A stretch of DNA of 64,000 nt from Adhaeretor mobilis (GTDB lineage: Bacteria; Planctomycetota; Planctomycetia; Pirellulales; Lacipirellulaceae), in assembly GCF_007741515.1 (NCBI RefSeq), contig NZ_CP036263.1:992001-1056000 (forward strand), given 5' to 3'. This document shows, in pieces, positions 44,642 through 53,795 of the stretch (the stretch's first letter is position 1; each line of letters starts with the position of its first letter). Both the position numbers and the translations under genes were made by a program. The notes beneath the pieces were generated by a model, which had not been told where the DNA came from, did no database searches, and saw only the letters and a program-made list of their open reading frames with translations.

Positions 44642-45760
44642 ATGACCATACCTTCCCAACCACCTGACCAACATATCGCACCTGATGCGGCTCCGCCGCC
44701 GACCGACGAGGTGCGCAACTACCTGCTCTACACGCTCAGCTTGCCGGAGCGGGCCGTGCGCTCTTCGGTGGGTGCTGTCGGCGGAGCGGTGCGCGAATCT
44801 ACCGGCTTACTCGTGCCGCAAGCGATTCGCGATAGCACCACCTACTCAGTACTCGTGCAGCAAACGCTCGACTTCCTCACGGAAGATGTCGGTGGAGTAA
44901 AAAAAGAAGAAGAGGAGGGGGGGGCAGAAGGCGCGAAGCCGCGGGTTGAGAACCCAAGAGTTGAAAACTATGTAGCACGCAAGACGGTTGGCAACTTCGT
45001 GGAAATGGCAGGGCTGGCCACATTGCATTTGTCGCCGCTCATGGTGCTGGCGGTGGTCAGCGATGTGGCCCACGGATCGCAAACCTATTTGAAAGAGCTG
45101 GCCGAGGAGCTGCGGCGCGAAGGCATTATCGACGAGCAATCGACCATCGATAGCACGAGCGACTTGCTTGATGCGTTGGGTCGTACTTCTAAGACTGCCT
45201 CGGAAGCGTTCGACACGCCACCGCTTTCTTTGGAAGGCCTGCGCGAAACGCTCAATCAAACGACAACCGCAGCCGGCGAAATTGATCTCACCAAAGCGTT
45301 GCCGCAAAGCGAGATCACCCGAATGTGGGAGGAAATGCAGCAGCTCGCCGCTACTGAAGAGGTAAGCCTGCTGGAACTCTCCAGTGCCGTGACGTTGCAC
45401 TCGCTGGGGAAAATTGCCAACGTGGGTCGCGGGGCGCTCTCCACGGTGCGCGTGGCAGGCAACCTGTTTGATCGACACGTGCTCGACCATTACTCAACGG
45501 CGCTTGCGGATATCCACAACCAAGGCTACTACACAACACTTGCCGAAGTCAGCGGCCCGTACATCTCCGCGCTCTGGGAGAACTTCTCCACGGAGAAAAC
45601 CACCATCACCGAGGAACTCCTCAGTGGTCGAGCGATCAGCCAGGCCACACAAAAGCTTGGGCGCTGGTTGGGGCTCAGCGGGGAGCAAATCGAGGAACCG
45701 CAGGATATTTCACCTAGCTACGCGCCCAGCGACTCGCACGACAACGCGACCAACACTTAG
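44642..45760 (+). CDS. Conserved-looking hypothetical protein, mostly helical
   Basis: 372 residues, no signal peptide. The N-terminus is Pro/Asp-rich, then EVRNYLLYTLSLPERAVRSS and VGAVGGAVRESTGLLVPQAI. An acidic Lys/Glu/Gly stretch lies near residue 85-100 (KKEEEEGGAEGAK). The central part has one hydrophobic helix (FVEMAGLATLHLSPLMVLAV), which could be a membrane segment or a buried helix. A long helical region follows to the end (LDALGRTSKTASEAFDTPPL ... GKIANVGRGALSTVRVAGNL). Not recognised; the pattern suggests a membrane-associated scaffold. It converges with YjbQ. Confidence 0.65.
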   Translation: MTIPSQPPDQHIAPDAAPPPTDEVRNYLLYTLSLPERAVRSSVGAVGGAVRESTGLLVPQAIRDSTTYSVLVQQTLDFLTEDVGGVKKEEEEGGAEGAKPRVENPRVENYVARKTVGNFVEMAGLATLHLSPLMVLAVVSDVAHGSQTYLKELAEELRREGIIDEQSTIDSTSDLLDALGRTSKTASEAFDTPPLSLEGLRETLNQTTTAAGEIDLTKALPQSEITRMWEEMQQLAATEEVSLLELSSAVTLHSLGKIANVGRGALSTVRVAGNLFDRHVLDHYSTALADIHNQGYYTTLAEVSGPYISALWENFSTEKTTITEELLSGRAISQATQKLGRWLGLSGEQIEEPQDISPSYAPSDSHDNATNT

Positions 45761-45823
45761 CCGCTGAGCTTGCTCCGCGCTTTGAGCACTACCAGCACGG
45801 GGCAAGCCCCGCGGCGAAATGCA

Positions 45824-46243
45824 TTACTCGCCCCAAAGAGTTAAGACGATTTTTCGAGATGTAGCCCGATTGCGGTGCTCGCACAGATAAATTCCTTGCC
45901 ATGTGCCCAGATTCAGCCGACCGTTGGTAATTGGGATCGAGAGCGAGCAGCCCAGCAGCGACGACTTCACGTGGGCCGGCATATCGTCGGGGCCTTCGCA
46001 CGTGTGGCGATGCGGGAAATTCTCCGGCGCGATCGCCGACAACGAGGATTCCAGGTCGAGCGGCACATCCGGGTCTGCATTTTCATTGATCGAGAGCGAG
46101 GCGGAGGTGTGCTGAAGGAACAGTTGCAGTATGCCTACCTTCATGGCGGCAAGTTCGGGAACTGCCTCGACAATGTCTTGAGTGATCAGATGAAACCCAC
46201 GACTTCGTGGAGCAAGCTGAACGGTATGTTGATGCCAAGCCAT
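45824..46243 (-). CDS. YjbQ (UPF0047) family protein
   Basis: 139 residues from the ATG at 46243; the frame is open to 46327 but the family begins here (MAWHQHTVQLAPRSRGFHLI). Marks: GILQLFLQHTSASLSINENA with the conserved His-Thr-Ser-Ala, DVPLDLESSLSAIAPEN, FPHRHTCEGPDDMPAHVKSS with His/Asp ligands, LLGCSLSIPITNGRLNLGTW and QGIYLCEHRN. Members bind metal and some complement thiamine-phosphate synthesis at low level, so the family is often named secondary thiamine-phosphate synthase; the physiological role is open. Not part of an obvious operon. Confidence 0.9.
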   Translation of the reverse strand: MAWHQHTVQLAPRSRGFHLITQDIVEAVPELAAMKVGILQLFLQHTSASLSINENADPDVPLDLESSLSAIAPENFPHRHTCEGPDDMPAHVKSSLLGCSLSIPITNGRLNLGTWQGIYLCEHRNRATSRKIVLTLWGE

Positions 46244-46327
46244 AGGGAGAATCTTATCTGATAGCAGTAGAGGGGTGTCAAGACAGGCGGTTTGCGATGT
46301 GTGTGATGCTTTCCACTTTGGCGGCAA

Positions 46328-46699
46328 ACCCCAACTAGAGACGCCAGTCGGAATAGATTCCGCGTGTCAAGTGAGGGAGCGTCTAAAAGCTGGATTTCCC
46401 TCGGGAAAAAACTTGACTTCACCTCCCAGCTTGCAATAATCCCTTATTGACAAGTCCACACCCAAGCCCGGAAGAACTTCCCCGATTCTTTGCAGAGAAG
46501 CAGAGAAGGCGTGCTGAAAATAAGCAGCCCTCTCCTATCGCTCGGCATCGATGAGCGTTTTTTCGCCGACCTGTCTCGGCTTGGATACTACGTTTCGCCA
46601 TCCCGGCACGAACTTCGGCAGTTCGTGTGACGTGAAGGACGGCAAGAGATCGAGAACGCCGCGATGACAGCAGTGTTCTTTTTTTAGAGAGAATTTGTT
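46328..46699. other. Intergenic region before the small acidic protein gene
   Basis: 372 bases without a supported gene. A leader for the gene at 46700 is likely near the end, where a T-run and AGAGAGAA occur just before the start. Confidence 0.35.
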
Positions 46700-46930
46700 A
46701 TGCCAGACCTCAAGCTCAAGAACGTGTTCGAAGCCATCCTGAAATACGGGCACGACGAAGATTTTGCTCCCCGCTCGGACGACGATTTCGGTGCAACCCA
46801 GGCTCCCGCCGGTTCACGTGAAAAGTTGGACGTGTTAGCTGAACGTGTACGCATGGGTCAACCTCTATGGCACGAGGAAGATCGTGCCGACTACAGCGGC
46901 CTTACCGGTGCTGTACGTCCTCGCGACTGA
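46700..46930 (+). CDS. Small conserved planctomycete-type protein
   Basis: 76 residues from an ATG, with AGAGAGAA about eight bases upstream and a strong terminator 38 bases after its stop, so it is a single-gene transcript. The sequence is acidic and even in composition: MPDLKLKNVFEAILKYGHDE, then DFAPRSDDDFGATQAPAGSR, then EKLDVLAERVRMGQPLWHEE, then DRADYSGLTGAVRPRD. I recall near-identical small proteins in other planctomycetes, but no function. No signal peptide or membrane segment. The high conservation pattern and own terminator suggest an abundant product. Confidence 0.75.
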   Translation: MPDLKLKNVFEAILKYGHDEDFAPRSDDDFGATQAPAGSREKLDVLAERVRMGQPLWHEEDRADYSGLTGAVRPRD

Positions 46931-46967
46931 TTCCAAAACGTAATTCTGAAACAGTCACTCTGAATCG

Positions 46968-47003
46968 AAAAGCCGCTCAAGCCCCATGCTTGAGCGGCTT
47001 TTT
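46968..47003 (+). terminator. Rho-independent terminator
   Basis: AAAGCCGCTCAAGC at about 46968-46982 pairs perfectly with GCTTGAGCGGCTTT at 46988 onward, with a CCCAT loop, and is followed by a T-run. It ends the small-protein gene. On the opposite strand the stem is also followed by four T, so it may serve the convergent csrA gene. Confidence 0.9.
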
Positions 47004-47073
47004 GTTTGCTCTTATCAATTACAAGAATTCGTCTTTGTGACTTAATCAGCTTCGCCTAAAACAATGGACCTGC

Positions 47074-47364
47074 TCAATTACTAGTCACACAACAAACGCT
47101 TCCGCAGCTGGCATCAATTTGAGTAAACCCTGTTTGAGGAAGCCCCGTGGCAGGCATGACTGTGGCAGGCAACGTGGCAGCTGCTTGGGTCAACTGCTTA
47201 CTAATTGGCGGCTCGAGTGGTTCAAGCTCGTCCCGCAGGACTAGCATTTCTCGTGGGGCATCGATACCTAGGCGAACTTTGTCGCCCGCTAGGCGAACGA
47301 CCGTGATGACAATGTCGTCGCCGAGGCGAATACGTTGGGATTCTTTTCTCGAAAGTACTAGCAC
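47074..47364 (-). CDS. csrA: Carbon storage regulator CsrA with C-terminal extension
   Basis: 96 residues from the GTG at 47364, which is preceded by GGAGG nine bases upstream; this start gives the exact CsrA N-terminus MLVLSRKESQRIRLGDDIVI. It continues TVVRLAGDKVRLGIDAPREM LVLRDELEP, with the RNA-binding first strand (L-x-L-S-R) and the conserved late Arg (Arg44 region) present. CsrA dimers bind GGA motifs in mRNA leaders and change translation. Normal CsrA is about 60 residues; here about 40 extra residues follow, Thr/Ala/Pro-rich and ending with three cysteines (SCGSVCCVTSN). A longer frame from 47430 is rejected because of the strong site above. Confidence 0.9.
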   Translation of the reverse strand: MLVLSRKESQRIRLGDDIVITVVRLAGDKVRLGIDAPREMLVLRDELEPLEPPISKQLTQAAATLPATVMPATGLPQTGFTQIDASCGSVCCVTSN

Positions 47365-47577
47365 TATTGGAAACCTCCATGTTTTCCCGTGACGGGTAGT
47401 TAGTATCTTGCTAACTGATAGCACGTACATTTGTGTACGAGTGTTCAGTATATCGTTGCGGCGCTTCCTAACAAGCCCACTTCTTTGAGCTTGTTGGGAA
47501 AACTCAAATATCGTTTCGGAGCTTGCATTGCAATCGCTTGGCCGCTTTATTGCTGCAATTCATTTGCGACCAATCGC

Positions 47578-47943
47578 TCAAGCGGCACTGGCTATGCAGT
47601 CTTCAATCGCAGGGGCGGCAGCGAGATGCGTCCGTTGCACCCGTTCACCCTGCGAACCATAAAACAGAATCGTGTTGCCGTCGGTCTCCCAAACTGCCGT
47701 CAAGCGAACGGCCCGTGGTCCATGCAGGCAGAAGCTCATGCCGCAGGGCCGGCCACTGCGCCACAGGGGCGTCTCGGTGAGTTCGAATCGGTCTGGCTGG
47801 AGTTGTTCGATCTGGCTGAGGGTTTGGTTGATGTATTTACGAATATCTATGAAGTTGGGAAGTCTCTCGTGGCTTTCCACCATGACTTCGAAGTCCTCAT
47901 GAGGGTGATGGCTCGTTGTTGATGGGCTTGATAATCGAATCAT
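47578..47943 (-). CDS. Conserved-looking hypothetical protein
   Basis: 121 residues, no signal peptide. The middle and C-terminal parts have protein-like alternation: YINQTLSQIEQLQPDRFELT, then ETPLWRSGRPCGMSFCLHGP, then RAVRLTAVWETDGNTILFYG. A short alpha+beta domain with two cysteines near residue 65-70 is likely. The ribosome site is weak and the first 20 residues may not be part of it. Not recognised. It lies upstream of csrA on the same strand, 213 bases away. Confidence 0.55.
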   Translation of the reverse strand: MIRLSSPSTTSHHPHEDFEVMVESHERLPNFIDIRKYINQTLSQIEQLQPDRFELTETPLWRSGRPCGMSFCLHGPRAVRLTAVWETDGNTILFYGSQGERVQRTHLAAAPAIEDCIASAA

Positions 47944-48161
47944 TTCGCTGCGGTGCCCACACCGCGTTTGGTACGACCTGCTGCATTCCGTTAGTGGCTA
48001 ACAGGCGATGTTAAAATGGGAATGCTGGGTCTACCTTTATGCATCGGTAGAGTTTGGCGGCATTCTTCAGGCTGTTGTTGGAGATTGTTGATTAGGGGGA
48101 TTGAGGGTTTTGGGTTGGGCTTTGTCGGGCCGCGTTTGTTGGAAGATTGAGATGCGAGCGC

Positions 48162-48773
48162 TCAACTTCCTGACGGTACCAACCGCTGCAGATCAATCAC
48201 CCAGCCGGGAGTCGCCGTGAGATACGCTTGCGTGTACCTGCGTCGTGAGAAGTAGTAATACGCGTTCAAGCCTTGGAACACCATGCTCAGGGCGATGACG
48301 CTGCCGTAGAGCGCGATGACTGCACCACGGTAGAAATGGTCGAGTTCTTCAGGCGAACCTAACACTTCGGCCAGCTCGGGCTGAGCGGCGAATTGCTCTT
48401 GGAATGGGCCCTCGCCTGAAAGCCCCGCGGCTAGCATCCAGAGGCAGTAGGTGATGATCAAGGCCAGGAAGCCGACTTGGTTCCAGCCGAGGAAGGCTGG
48501 CGCTTCCTCATCGAATTCCAGTAAACGGCGGCGACCTCGGAATTCGTTGTAAGCCACGACCGACATGCCAGTGGTTATGAAGAAACCAGCCAGGCTAAAC
48601 AGCGCGAAGGGTGCCGAGCAGGTCGCTAGGATGCCAGTCGTCCAGCCATTAAACTTCGCGACGGCTGCTGCCTTGCGAATCTTCTGGGATCGCTCGCTCG
48701 CAGCGGCCACTTCTTGCTTCTGCGACAGGCTCAGCGGGCCTGAATCGACGGGAGCTAGTACTACATCGCTCAT
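48162..48773 (-). CDS. Membrane protein, unknown
   Basis: 203 residues with four hydrophobic segments: TGILATCSAPFALFSLAGFF, a second near GFLALIITYCLWMLAAGLSG, and a third and fourth in FYRGAVIALYGSVIALSMVF and the YYYF region. The N-terminal 45 residues are soluble and end in a basic stretch (SQKIRKAAAVAKF). No family recognised. The 218 bases between its end and the next gene (47944-48161) show nothing. Confidence 0.65.
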   Translation of the reverse strand: MSDVVLAPVDSGPLSLSQKQEVAAASERSQKIRKAAAVAKFNGWTTGILATCSAPFALFSLAGFFITTGMSVVAYNEFRGRRRLLEFDEEAPAFLGWNQVGFLALIITYCLWMLAAGLSGEGPFQEQFAAQPELAEVLGSPEELDHFYRGAVIALYGSVIALSMVFQGLNAYYYFSRRRYTQAYLTATPGWVIDLQRLVPSGS

Positions 48774-48889
48774 GAATCATCTTCGTGGGTTCGAAAAAGG
48801 GATCAACGTAATTATAGGTCATAGAACCGGCTATCCTCCGTACGCTCCGAGACTACTCGGCATACACTATGCATGAAATAGAGCGCATG

Positions 48890-48921
48890 AAAAAACCACC
48901 TCACCAGCGATGGTGAGGTGG
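48890..48921 (-). terminator. Rho-independent terminator for the PEP-CTERM-like gene
   Basis: CCACCTCACC-agcgat-GGTGAGGTGG forms a perfect 10-bp stem at 48896-48921. On the minus strand it is followed by six T, so it terminates the gene that ends at 48971. Confidence 0.88.
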
Positions 48922-48970
48922 TCCGTGTGCGTTGCCTGCGTAGTAGGCAGCTCAGCGTCAGTTAATTCTC

Positions 48971-49759
48971 TTAGCGTCGGCGTTGGACGAGTCCCAGGCC
49001 GCAGCAGAAGAGTGCCAAAATTGCGGTGTTCGGTTCAGGCACCAACGAAAGGCTGATGTTGTCGAACTTCACGCCACCGTTGGTCGAGCCAAGGTCCGAC
49101 GGTCCGCCGAGGCGGATGATATCGAACAAAAATCCGCCGTTCTGGTTGATGGTCGCGACATGCGTGCCGTTGATATTGCCATCGCCGTTCAAGTCGAGCG
49201 TGAAGGTGACTTGCGAGTCGGTGATCTCGGCAGTGTAAGTGTGCCAGCCCTCGACGGCAGTCTCGTCGGCGAGCGGGTCGCCTGCGTCATCCACAAGTCC
49301 TGGGAAGGCTACCCAGGACCCATCACTGCCGGCACCAAAGAGCACCGTCCGGATCGCGTAGTGTGACGGGCTGTTGTAGTGGCCCATCTCGATAATGTTT
49401 GCGCCCGCGGCGGAGCGGAGTCCCGCTGAATTTCGTTCGTTATTGGAGTTCGCGTCGTCGTAGATGTCGGCCTGGAAGATTAGCGTCTGGCCAGGGCCAG
49501 GATACACGCCAGGGAAGCTGAGCGAGTTGGTATTGGCACCAGTAAAGCTGCCGCCTGTGCCGGGATGATCCATCGATTGGCCCGGATTGCCATTGGCCGT
49601 ATCAAGCGTGCCATCAGCAAGCGACCAAGTACCGCCCAACGCGGTGGTGTCGGCGTAGCTCTCGAAGTCTTCAGAGACGATGCTGGCGGCCCTCACGGGG
49701 CCGGCGACCACCATGGCGATTGCCACGGATAAGAAGGTCAGTAGATGAGTAGTTTTCAC
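48971..49759 (-). CDS. Secreted protein with PEP-CTERM-like tail
   Basis: 262 residues from the GTG at 49759, with GAGGG five bases upstream; the frame is open to 49846 but that part has no site and no signal peptide. A signal peptide (KTTHLLTFLSVAIAMVVAGP) is followed by a beta-sandwich starting SIVSEDFESYADTTALGGTW, of the LamG/concanavalin type common in PEP-CTERM proteins, with a calcium-like loop DLNGDGNINGTHVA. The end is VPEPNTAILALFCCGLGLVQ-RRR, a classic PEP-CTERM tail. It should be exported and sorted by an exosortase. Ligand unknown; carbohydrate binding is likely (inference). Confidence 0.85.
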   Translation of the reverse strand: MKTTHLLTFLSVAIAMVVAGPVRAASIVSEDFESYADTTALGGTWSLADGTLDTANGNPGQSMDHPGTGGSFTGANTNSLSFPGVYPGPGQTLIFQADIYDDANSNNERNSAGLRSAAGANIIEMGHYNSPSHYAIRTVLFGAGSDGSWVAFPGLVDDAGDPLADETAVEGWHTYTAEITDSQVTFTLDLNGDGNINGTHVATINQNGGFLFDIIRLGGPSDLGSTNGGVKFDNISLSLVPEPNTAILALFCCGLGLVQRRR

Positions 49760-49846
49760 GAGTCCCTCACTTTTCAAAAATACAGTGCTTAGAAATCCCA
49801 GCAGGCTTCCCCAGCCCAACTGGCTTCCCTCATTATGACTAGCCAT

Positions 49847-50514
49847 TGAAGGAGACTGAAGAAACTAGAGCGCATGAAATTCTCGCGAATGCGTATTCGT
49901 AGAAAAACCCATGGGCATCCGGAGCTAGGACGCTGTACACTGACGGCTCACGCTTGGCTGCTCGGGAGGATCAATCTCGGTTGACAAATGTTTTGGCACG
50001 TAGATTGCATGTATAGATTCCAGCCGCCTAGCAGCGGCCCGATTCGCTTGGAACACGAATCGATTCGTCGGAACACGAATCACACGGGCCGGGACAGAGA
50101 AGAGGCACTGCAAAGGGCCGGTTTAGAGAAGAAGCAGCAACCGCAAGACCTTTGAGGACGCAAGTCTAGGGATTTACTCGACTTCATAACCCTCCCCAGG
50201 AGTCGGATAAATAACGTTCAGAGGTCACGATTCGGGCGGGTCTGGGATGCACCTGAAGAGGCATTCCCAGACCCGCTTGTTGCTTTTGGTGTGTTGCAAA
50301 ATTGAACAGTTGTTTAATTTCGCACCGTTCAAGTGTGTTGCAATCCTATCTGGGGCGAATTTATCAGGGCACTCTTGCTGATCTCATGGGTTCAATCCCC
50401 GGGAGCCCAATCATGGTGCCAGTGAGATCGGATGTCGGCGAGAGTGGGCCTGGATCCTCGCCAAAAAAACGCTGCAACAATGTGTTGTTTGATTGCATTC
50501 TGTAGAATGGAGGG
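49847..50514. other. Intergenic region with one hairpin
   Basis: 670 bases without a supported gene. It holds the hairpin at 50236-50276. A GGGTTCAATCCCC string near 50390 resembles a tRNA T-arm but no tRNA fold can be built around it. The end of the region contains the leader of the DUF1549/DUF1553 gene. Confidence 0.4.
50236..50276. repeat. Long imperfect hairpin, possibly a terminator
   Basis: GCGGGTCTGGGATGC at 50236-50250 pairs with GCATTCCCAGACCCGC at 50261-50276, with one bulged base and a ten-base loop, and is followed by TTGTTGCTTTT. It could be a terminator of an unrecognised short plus-strand transcript or a repeat element. Confidence 0.55.
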
Positions 50515-52386
50515 GTGAAGTTGACCCCGTTTGTTGCTCGAAAAATTCGTTCAAGCCGAGACGCTCAATCAATGCAATGCATTATCGCTCTTAAGTCGCA
50601 GCCCGCTCGTTTTACATTTGTCTTTGCGGTTGTCGCAGTTCTTATTGTGGCTGCCGTTACTAGCGATTGCATGGCAGCAGACTCTTCAGCGAACTCTACC
50701 TCGCAGAATTCCAGCCAACTGATCGACGATCTTGTCAGCAAGGGTTGGAAAGAGAACGGCTTCGCTCCTTCAAAAACAGCGACCGACTCAGAGTGGTGCC
50801 GGCGCGTGTATCTCGATGTGTTGGGTCGCATTCCCACAGTCGATGAACTTAACCAATTCCTCAAAGCGAAACGTACATCTCAGCGCGATGCAGAGCTGGT
50901 AGATCGTCTGCTCGGCCCCGACTATGTCCAGGAATACGCACGCAACTGGACCACAATCTGGACCAACACACTCATCGGGCGCACCGGTGGGACGGATCGC
51001 CGTTCTCCGACTAGCCGTCCTGGTATGATGCAGTATCTGGAACGTGTACTGCTAGAGAACAAGCCTTACCACTTGATGGCGCGTGATCTGATTACCGCCA
51101 CCGGCGATGCACGGCCGGATATGGATAACTTCAACGGGGCGGCCAACTTTCTTGTTGAGAAACTCGCCGAGAATGGCGTGCAGGCAACGGCCAAGACCTC
51201 ACAGATATTCCTCGGCATGAACGTGCAATGCACACAGTGCCACAATCACCCGTTCAACGAATACCAGCAAAACCAGTTCTGGGAAATGAACGCGTTCTTC
51301 CGTCAGACGCGGCGCAATCTCGAGCAAATGATGGACGACGACGAGCCGAAGCCGTATGCCACGCTAGTTGATGATAACTTTGGTGGCGAAGGCCGTATGA
51401 TGGGAGATCGCCGGCGCGAGGTCGTACTCGAAATGCGCCATGGGAAGCTTGTCGATCGTGATGGAGCTGGTGTGCATGCTGCCCCAACGTACTACGAACT
51501 TCGCAATGGCCAAGTCCGCGTTGCGTACCCTGTATTCGTGGATGGCAGTTCGCTGGCCGCGAAGTATTCCGACCAGGGCGAAGACTACGGCAACAGTGGT
51601 GCGATCGAGCAAATTAATCGTCGCAAGGAACTGGCCGAATTGGTTCTCGGCTCTGAGCAGCTCGAGCAGTCGCTGGTGAATCGATATTGGGCACATTTCT
51701 TCGGTCACGGCTTCACCAAACCCATTGACGATATGGGCCCGCACAATCCGCCTTCGCATCCCGAGCTGTTGGAAATTCTTGCCCGCGACTTCCGCGATTC
51801 TGAATTCGATCTCAAAGGGCTCATTCGCCGACTCGTGCTGAGCAAGCCGTACCGCTTGAGTAGCCGCATGAACAGCAGCAACGTGGAGGACGACCCCGCG
51901 CTGGGCCGCCCGCCGATGTTTAGTCGCTTCTATGTACGGCAAATGCAGGCGGAGCAGTTGTTTGATTCGCTGCTAGTGGCTACCAAGGCGGATGCGCAGG
52001 CCACCGACGATGAGAAACGTGAAATGATGAAAGACCGCTGGCTGCGACAATTCAGCACCGCGTTTGGCAACGACGAGGGTACGGAAAGCACGAGTTTCAA
52101 CGGCTCGATTCCGCAGGTGCTTACGCTAATGAACGGCGATCTTACGAAGAAGGCCATTCGCACCAAGGGCGAGAGCTTTCTGGGCCGCATTGCCAACGAC
52201 CCACAACTAAGCAACGCGGACAAATTCAACTACCTTTACCAAGCCGGCTTGAGTCGCAAGCCGTCGAAGCAAGAACGCAAGATTTGCACCCAACTGCTCG
52301 CCAGCCGCAAAGGCGACGTGGCTCGCACGCTGCAAGACGTGTGGTGGGCGGTGCTAAATAGCAACGAGTTTATTTTAATCCACTGA
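50515..52386 (+). CDS. Exported DUF1549/DUF1553 protein with CxxCH motif
   Basis: 623 residues if started at the GTG at 50515; a TTG two codons on (50521) has better spacing from GGAGG at 50509. A signal anchor ([20 protein letters not shown]) leads to the DUF1549 domain, [20 protein letters not shown], then a single c-type-heme-like motif CTQCH at 239-243 ([15 protein letters not shown]). The DUF1553 domain follows: [60 protein letters not shown] and a C-terminal helical end. These large planctomycete families are unexplained; the DUF1501 partner follows after 124 bases, with an inverted repeat between them. The pair is presumably one functional unit. Confidence 0.88.
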   Translation: MKLTPFVARKIRSSRDAQSMQCIIALKSQPARFTFVFAVVAVLIVAAVTSDCMAADSSANSTSQNSSQLIDDLVSKGWKENGFAPSKTATDSEWCRRVYLDVLGRIPTVDELNQFLKAKRTSQRDAELVDRLLGPDYVQEYARNWTTIWTNTLIGRTGGTDRRSPTSRPGMMQYLERVLLENKPYHLMARDLITATGDARPDMDNFNGAANFLVEKLAENGVQATAKTSQIFLGMNVQCTQCHNHPFNEYQQNQFWEMNAFFRQTRRNLEQMMDDDEPKPYATLVDDNFGGEGRMMGDRRREVVLEMRHGKLVDRDGAGVHAAPTYYELRNGQVRVAYPVFVDGSSLAAKYSDQGEDYGNSGAIEQINRRKELAELVLGSEQLEQSLVNRYWAHFFGHGFTKPIDDMGPHNPPSHPELLEILARDFRDSEFDLKGLIRRLVLSKPYRLSSRMNSSNVEDDPALGRPPMFSRFYVRQMQAEQLFDSLLVATKADAQATDDEKREMMKDRWLRQFSTAFGNDEGTESTSFNGSIPQVLTLMNGDLTKKAIRTKGESFLGRIANDPQLSNADKFNYLYQAGLSRKPSKQERKICTQLLASRKGDVARTLQDVWWAVLNSNEFILIH

Positions 52387-52403
52387 GTAAGCACAATGAG
52401 GTG

Positions 52404-52471
52404 TTAGCCGCCGACCTTGGTCGGCGCGGGGTTGGTACCCAAGCCGAGCGCCGACCAAGGTCGGCGACTAA
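52404..52471. repeat. Inverted repeat with 24-bp arms between the DUF1549 and DUF1501 genes
   Basis: The 24-base arm at 52404-52427 (TTAGCCGCCGACCTTGGTCG then GCGC) matches the reverse complement of 52448-52471 at 23 of 24 positions. Each arm is itself a smaller hairpin, GCCGACC-tt-GGTCGGC and GCCGACC-aa-GGTCGGC, so the transcript could form either two small stems or one long one. The spacer is 20 bases. Its place between the two genes of a likely operon suggests an effect on transcript stability or readthrough, but it may be a mobile repeat. Confidence 0.8.
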
Positions 52472-52510
52472 TGGACATCGCATAGATCACCTGGCATTGA
52501 GGAAGCAGCT

Positions 52511-53779
52511 ATGAACCTTATCCAACGCGCACCTGGCATGACCCGCCGTCACTTTATGTCGCACTTGGCTGGCGCTTCAGCACTGGCCGGGCCTGCCTGG
52601 GCCTTCACCAACACGCTGCGGGCGAACGCGGCTGAGCTGAAGAAAAATCACAAGTCATGCATCATGTTGTGGATGGGCGGCGGCCCGCCGACGATTGATA
52701 TGTGGGACATGAAGCCTGGTGCCACCACCGGCGGGCAGTTCAATCCGATCGCCACCACCGGCGAAGCACAAATCAACGAGCTGATGCCAAAGCTTGCAGA
52801 GCAGATGAAGCATCTGTCGGTTGTGCGTTCGATGAGCACACGCGAGGCCGATCACACACGCGGCGGCTACTACATGAAAACCGGCTATGTGCCGAATCCA
52901 AATATCGAGCATCCCAGCTACGGGTCGGTTGTTGCCCACGAGATCGGCACCAAGATCGACAACCTGGAGATCCCTCCCTTTGTATCGATCGGCGGCAGCG
53001 GTGGCGGGCCTGGCTTCTTGGGAATGACTTATGCGCCGTTCCAAGTGAGCTCCAACGGGCGCATGCGGGATTTACAGATGGGAGTAGAAGATTGGCAATT
53101 GGCTGATCGCATGAAACTGCTCAGCGTATTGGAACGCCGGTTCGTGAACGAGCGTCGCGGCCCTGCACCTGAGGAACACGCGAAGGTGCTCGATAGCACG
53201 CTTGAGCTCATGACCAGCGAGCAACTGGTAGCGTTTAAGGTCGATCAAGAGCCGCAAGCGGTTCGTGATCGTTATGGCAACAACAACCTCGCCAAGAGTT
53301 GCTTGCTGTCGCGACGGCTCGTGGAAGCGGGCGTACCGTTTGTGGAAGTGAACTTCGGCGGTTGGGATCTGCATCAGAACTGCTTCACTTCGTTGGAGGA
53401 GAAGCTGCCCGTTTTGGATCATGCTCTCTCGACGCTCGTTGAAGACTTGAGCGAGCGTGGCATGCTGGACGATACCATCGTCATGTGCATGGGAGAGTTT
53501 GGTCGTACGCCGCGCATCAACGAGAACGCTGGTCGCGACCACTGGGCCCGCAGTTGGAGTATACTGGCCGGCGGCGGCGGCTTGTCAGCGGGTCGGGTCA
53601 TCGGCGAGACCAACGCCGATGGCACCGCGGTCACTAGCGAACCCTACAGCAGTGAAGACCTGATGGCCACCATCTGCCAAGCGATGGGCATTTCCCTGCA
53701 GACCGTTTTCACAGCGAACAACGGACGACCGATGAAGATTGCCAACAGCGGGAAATTGATTGAAGGGCTGATCGCCTAA
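52511..53779 (+). CDS. Tat-exported DUF1501 protein
   Basis: 422 residues. The N-terminus has a twin-arginine signal: MTRRHFMSHLAGASALAGPA (RRHFM, hydrophobic run, and cut near ANAAE). The DUF1501 body follows: KSCIMLWMGGGPPTIDMWDM, IATTGEAQINELMPKLAEQM, MSTREADHTRGGYYMKTGYV, HPSYGSVVAHEIG, then VPFVEVNFGGWDLHQNCFTS and TIVMCMGEFGRTPRINENAG with a GRDHW segment. These motifs are like the sulfatase/alkaline-phosphatase metal site (DUF1501 is placed in that clan), but the reaction is unknown. It is paired with the DUF1549/DUF1553 gene, a recurring planctomycete pair. Confidence 0.9.
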   Translation: MNLIQRAPGMTRRHFMSHLAGASALAGPAWAFTNTLRANAAELKKNHKSCIMLWMGGGPPTIDMWDMKPGATTGGQFNPIATTGEAQINELMPKLAEQMKHLSVVRSMSTREADHTRGGYYMKTGYVPNPNIEHPSYGSVVAHEIGTKIDNLEIPPFVSIGGSGGGPGFLGMTYAPFQVSSNGRMRDLQMGVEDWQLADRMKLLSVLERRFVNERRGPAPEEHAKVLDSTLELMTSEQLVAFKVDQEPQAVRDRYGNNNLAKSCLLSRRLVEAGVPFVEVNFGGWDLHQNCFTSLEEKLPVLDHALSTLVEDLSERGMLDDTIVMCMGEFGRTPRINENAGRDHWARSWSILAGGGGLSAGRVIGETNADGTAVTSEPYSSEDLMATICQAMGISLQTVFTANNGRPMKIANSGKLIEGLIA

Positions 53780-53795
53780 AGCTGTAGGGTACTGG

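Noticed and set aside
50370-50430. tRNA-like T-arm string (GGGTTCAATCCCC)
   Set aside because: No acceptor, D or anticodon stem can be built around it.
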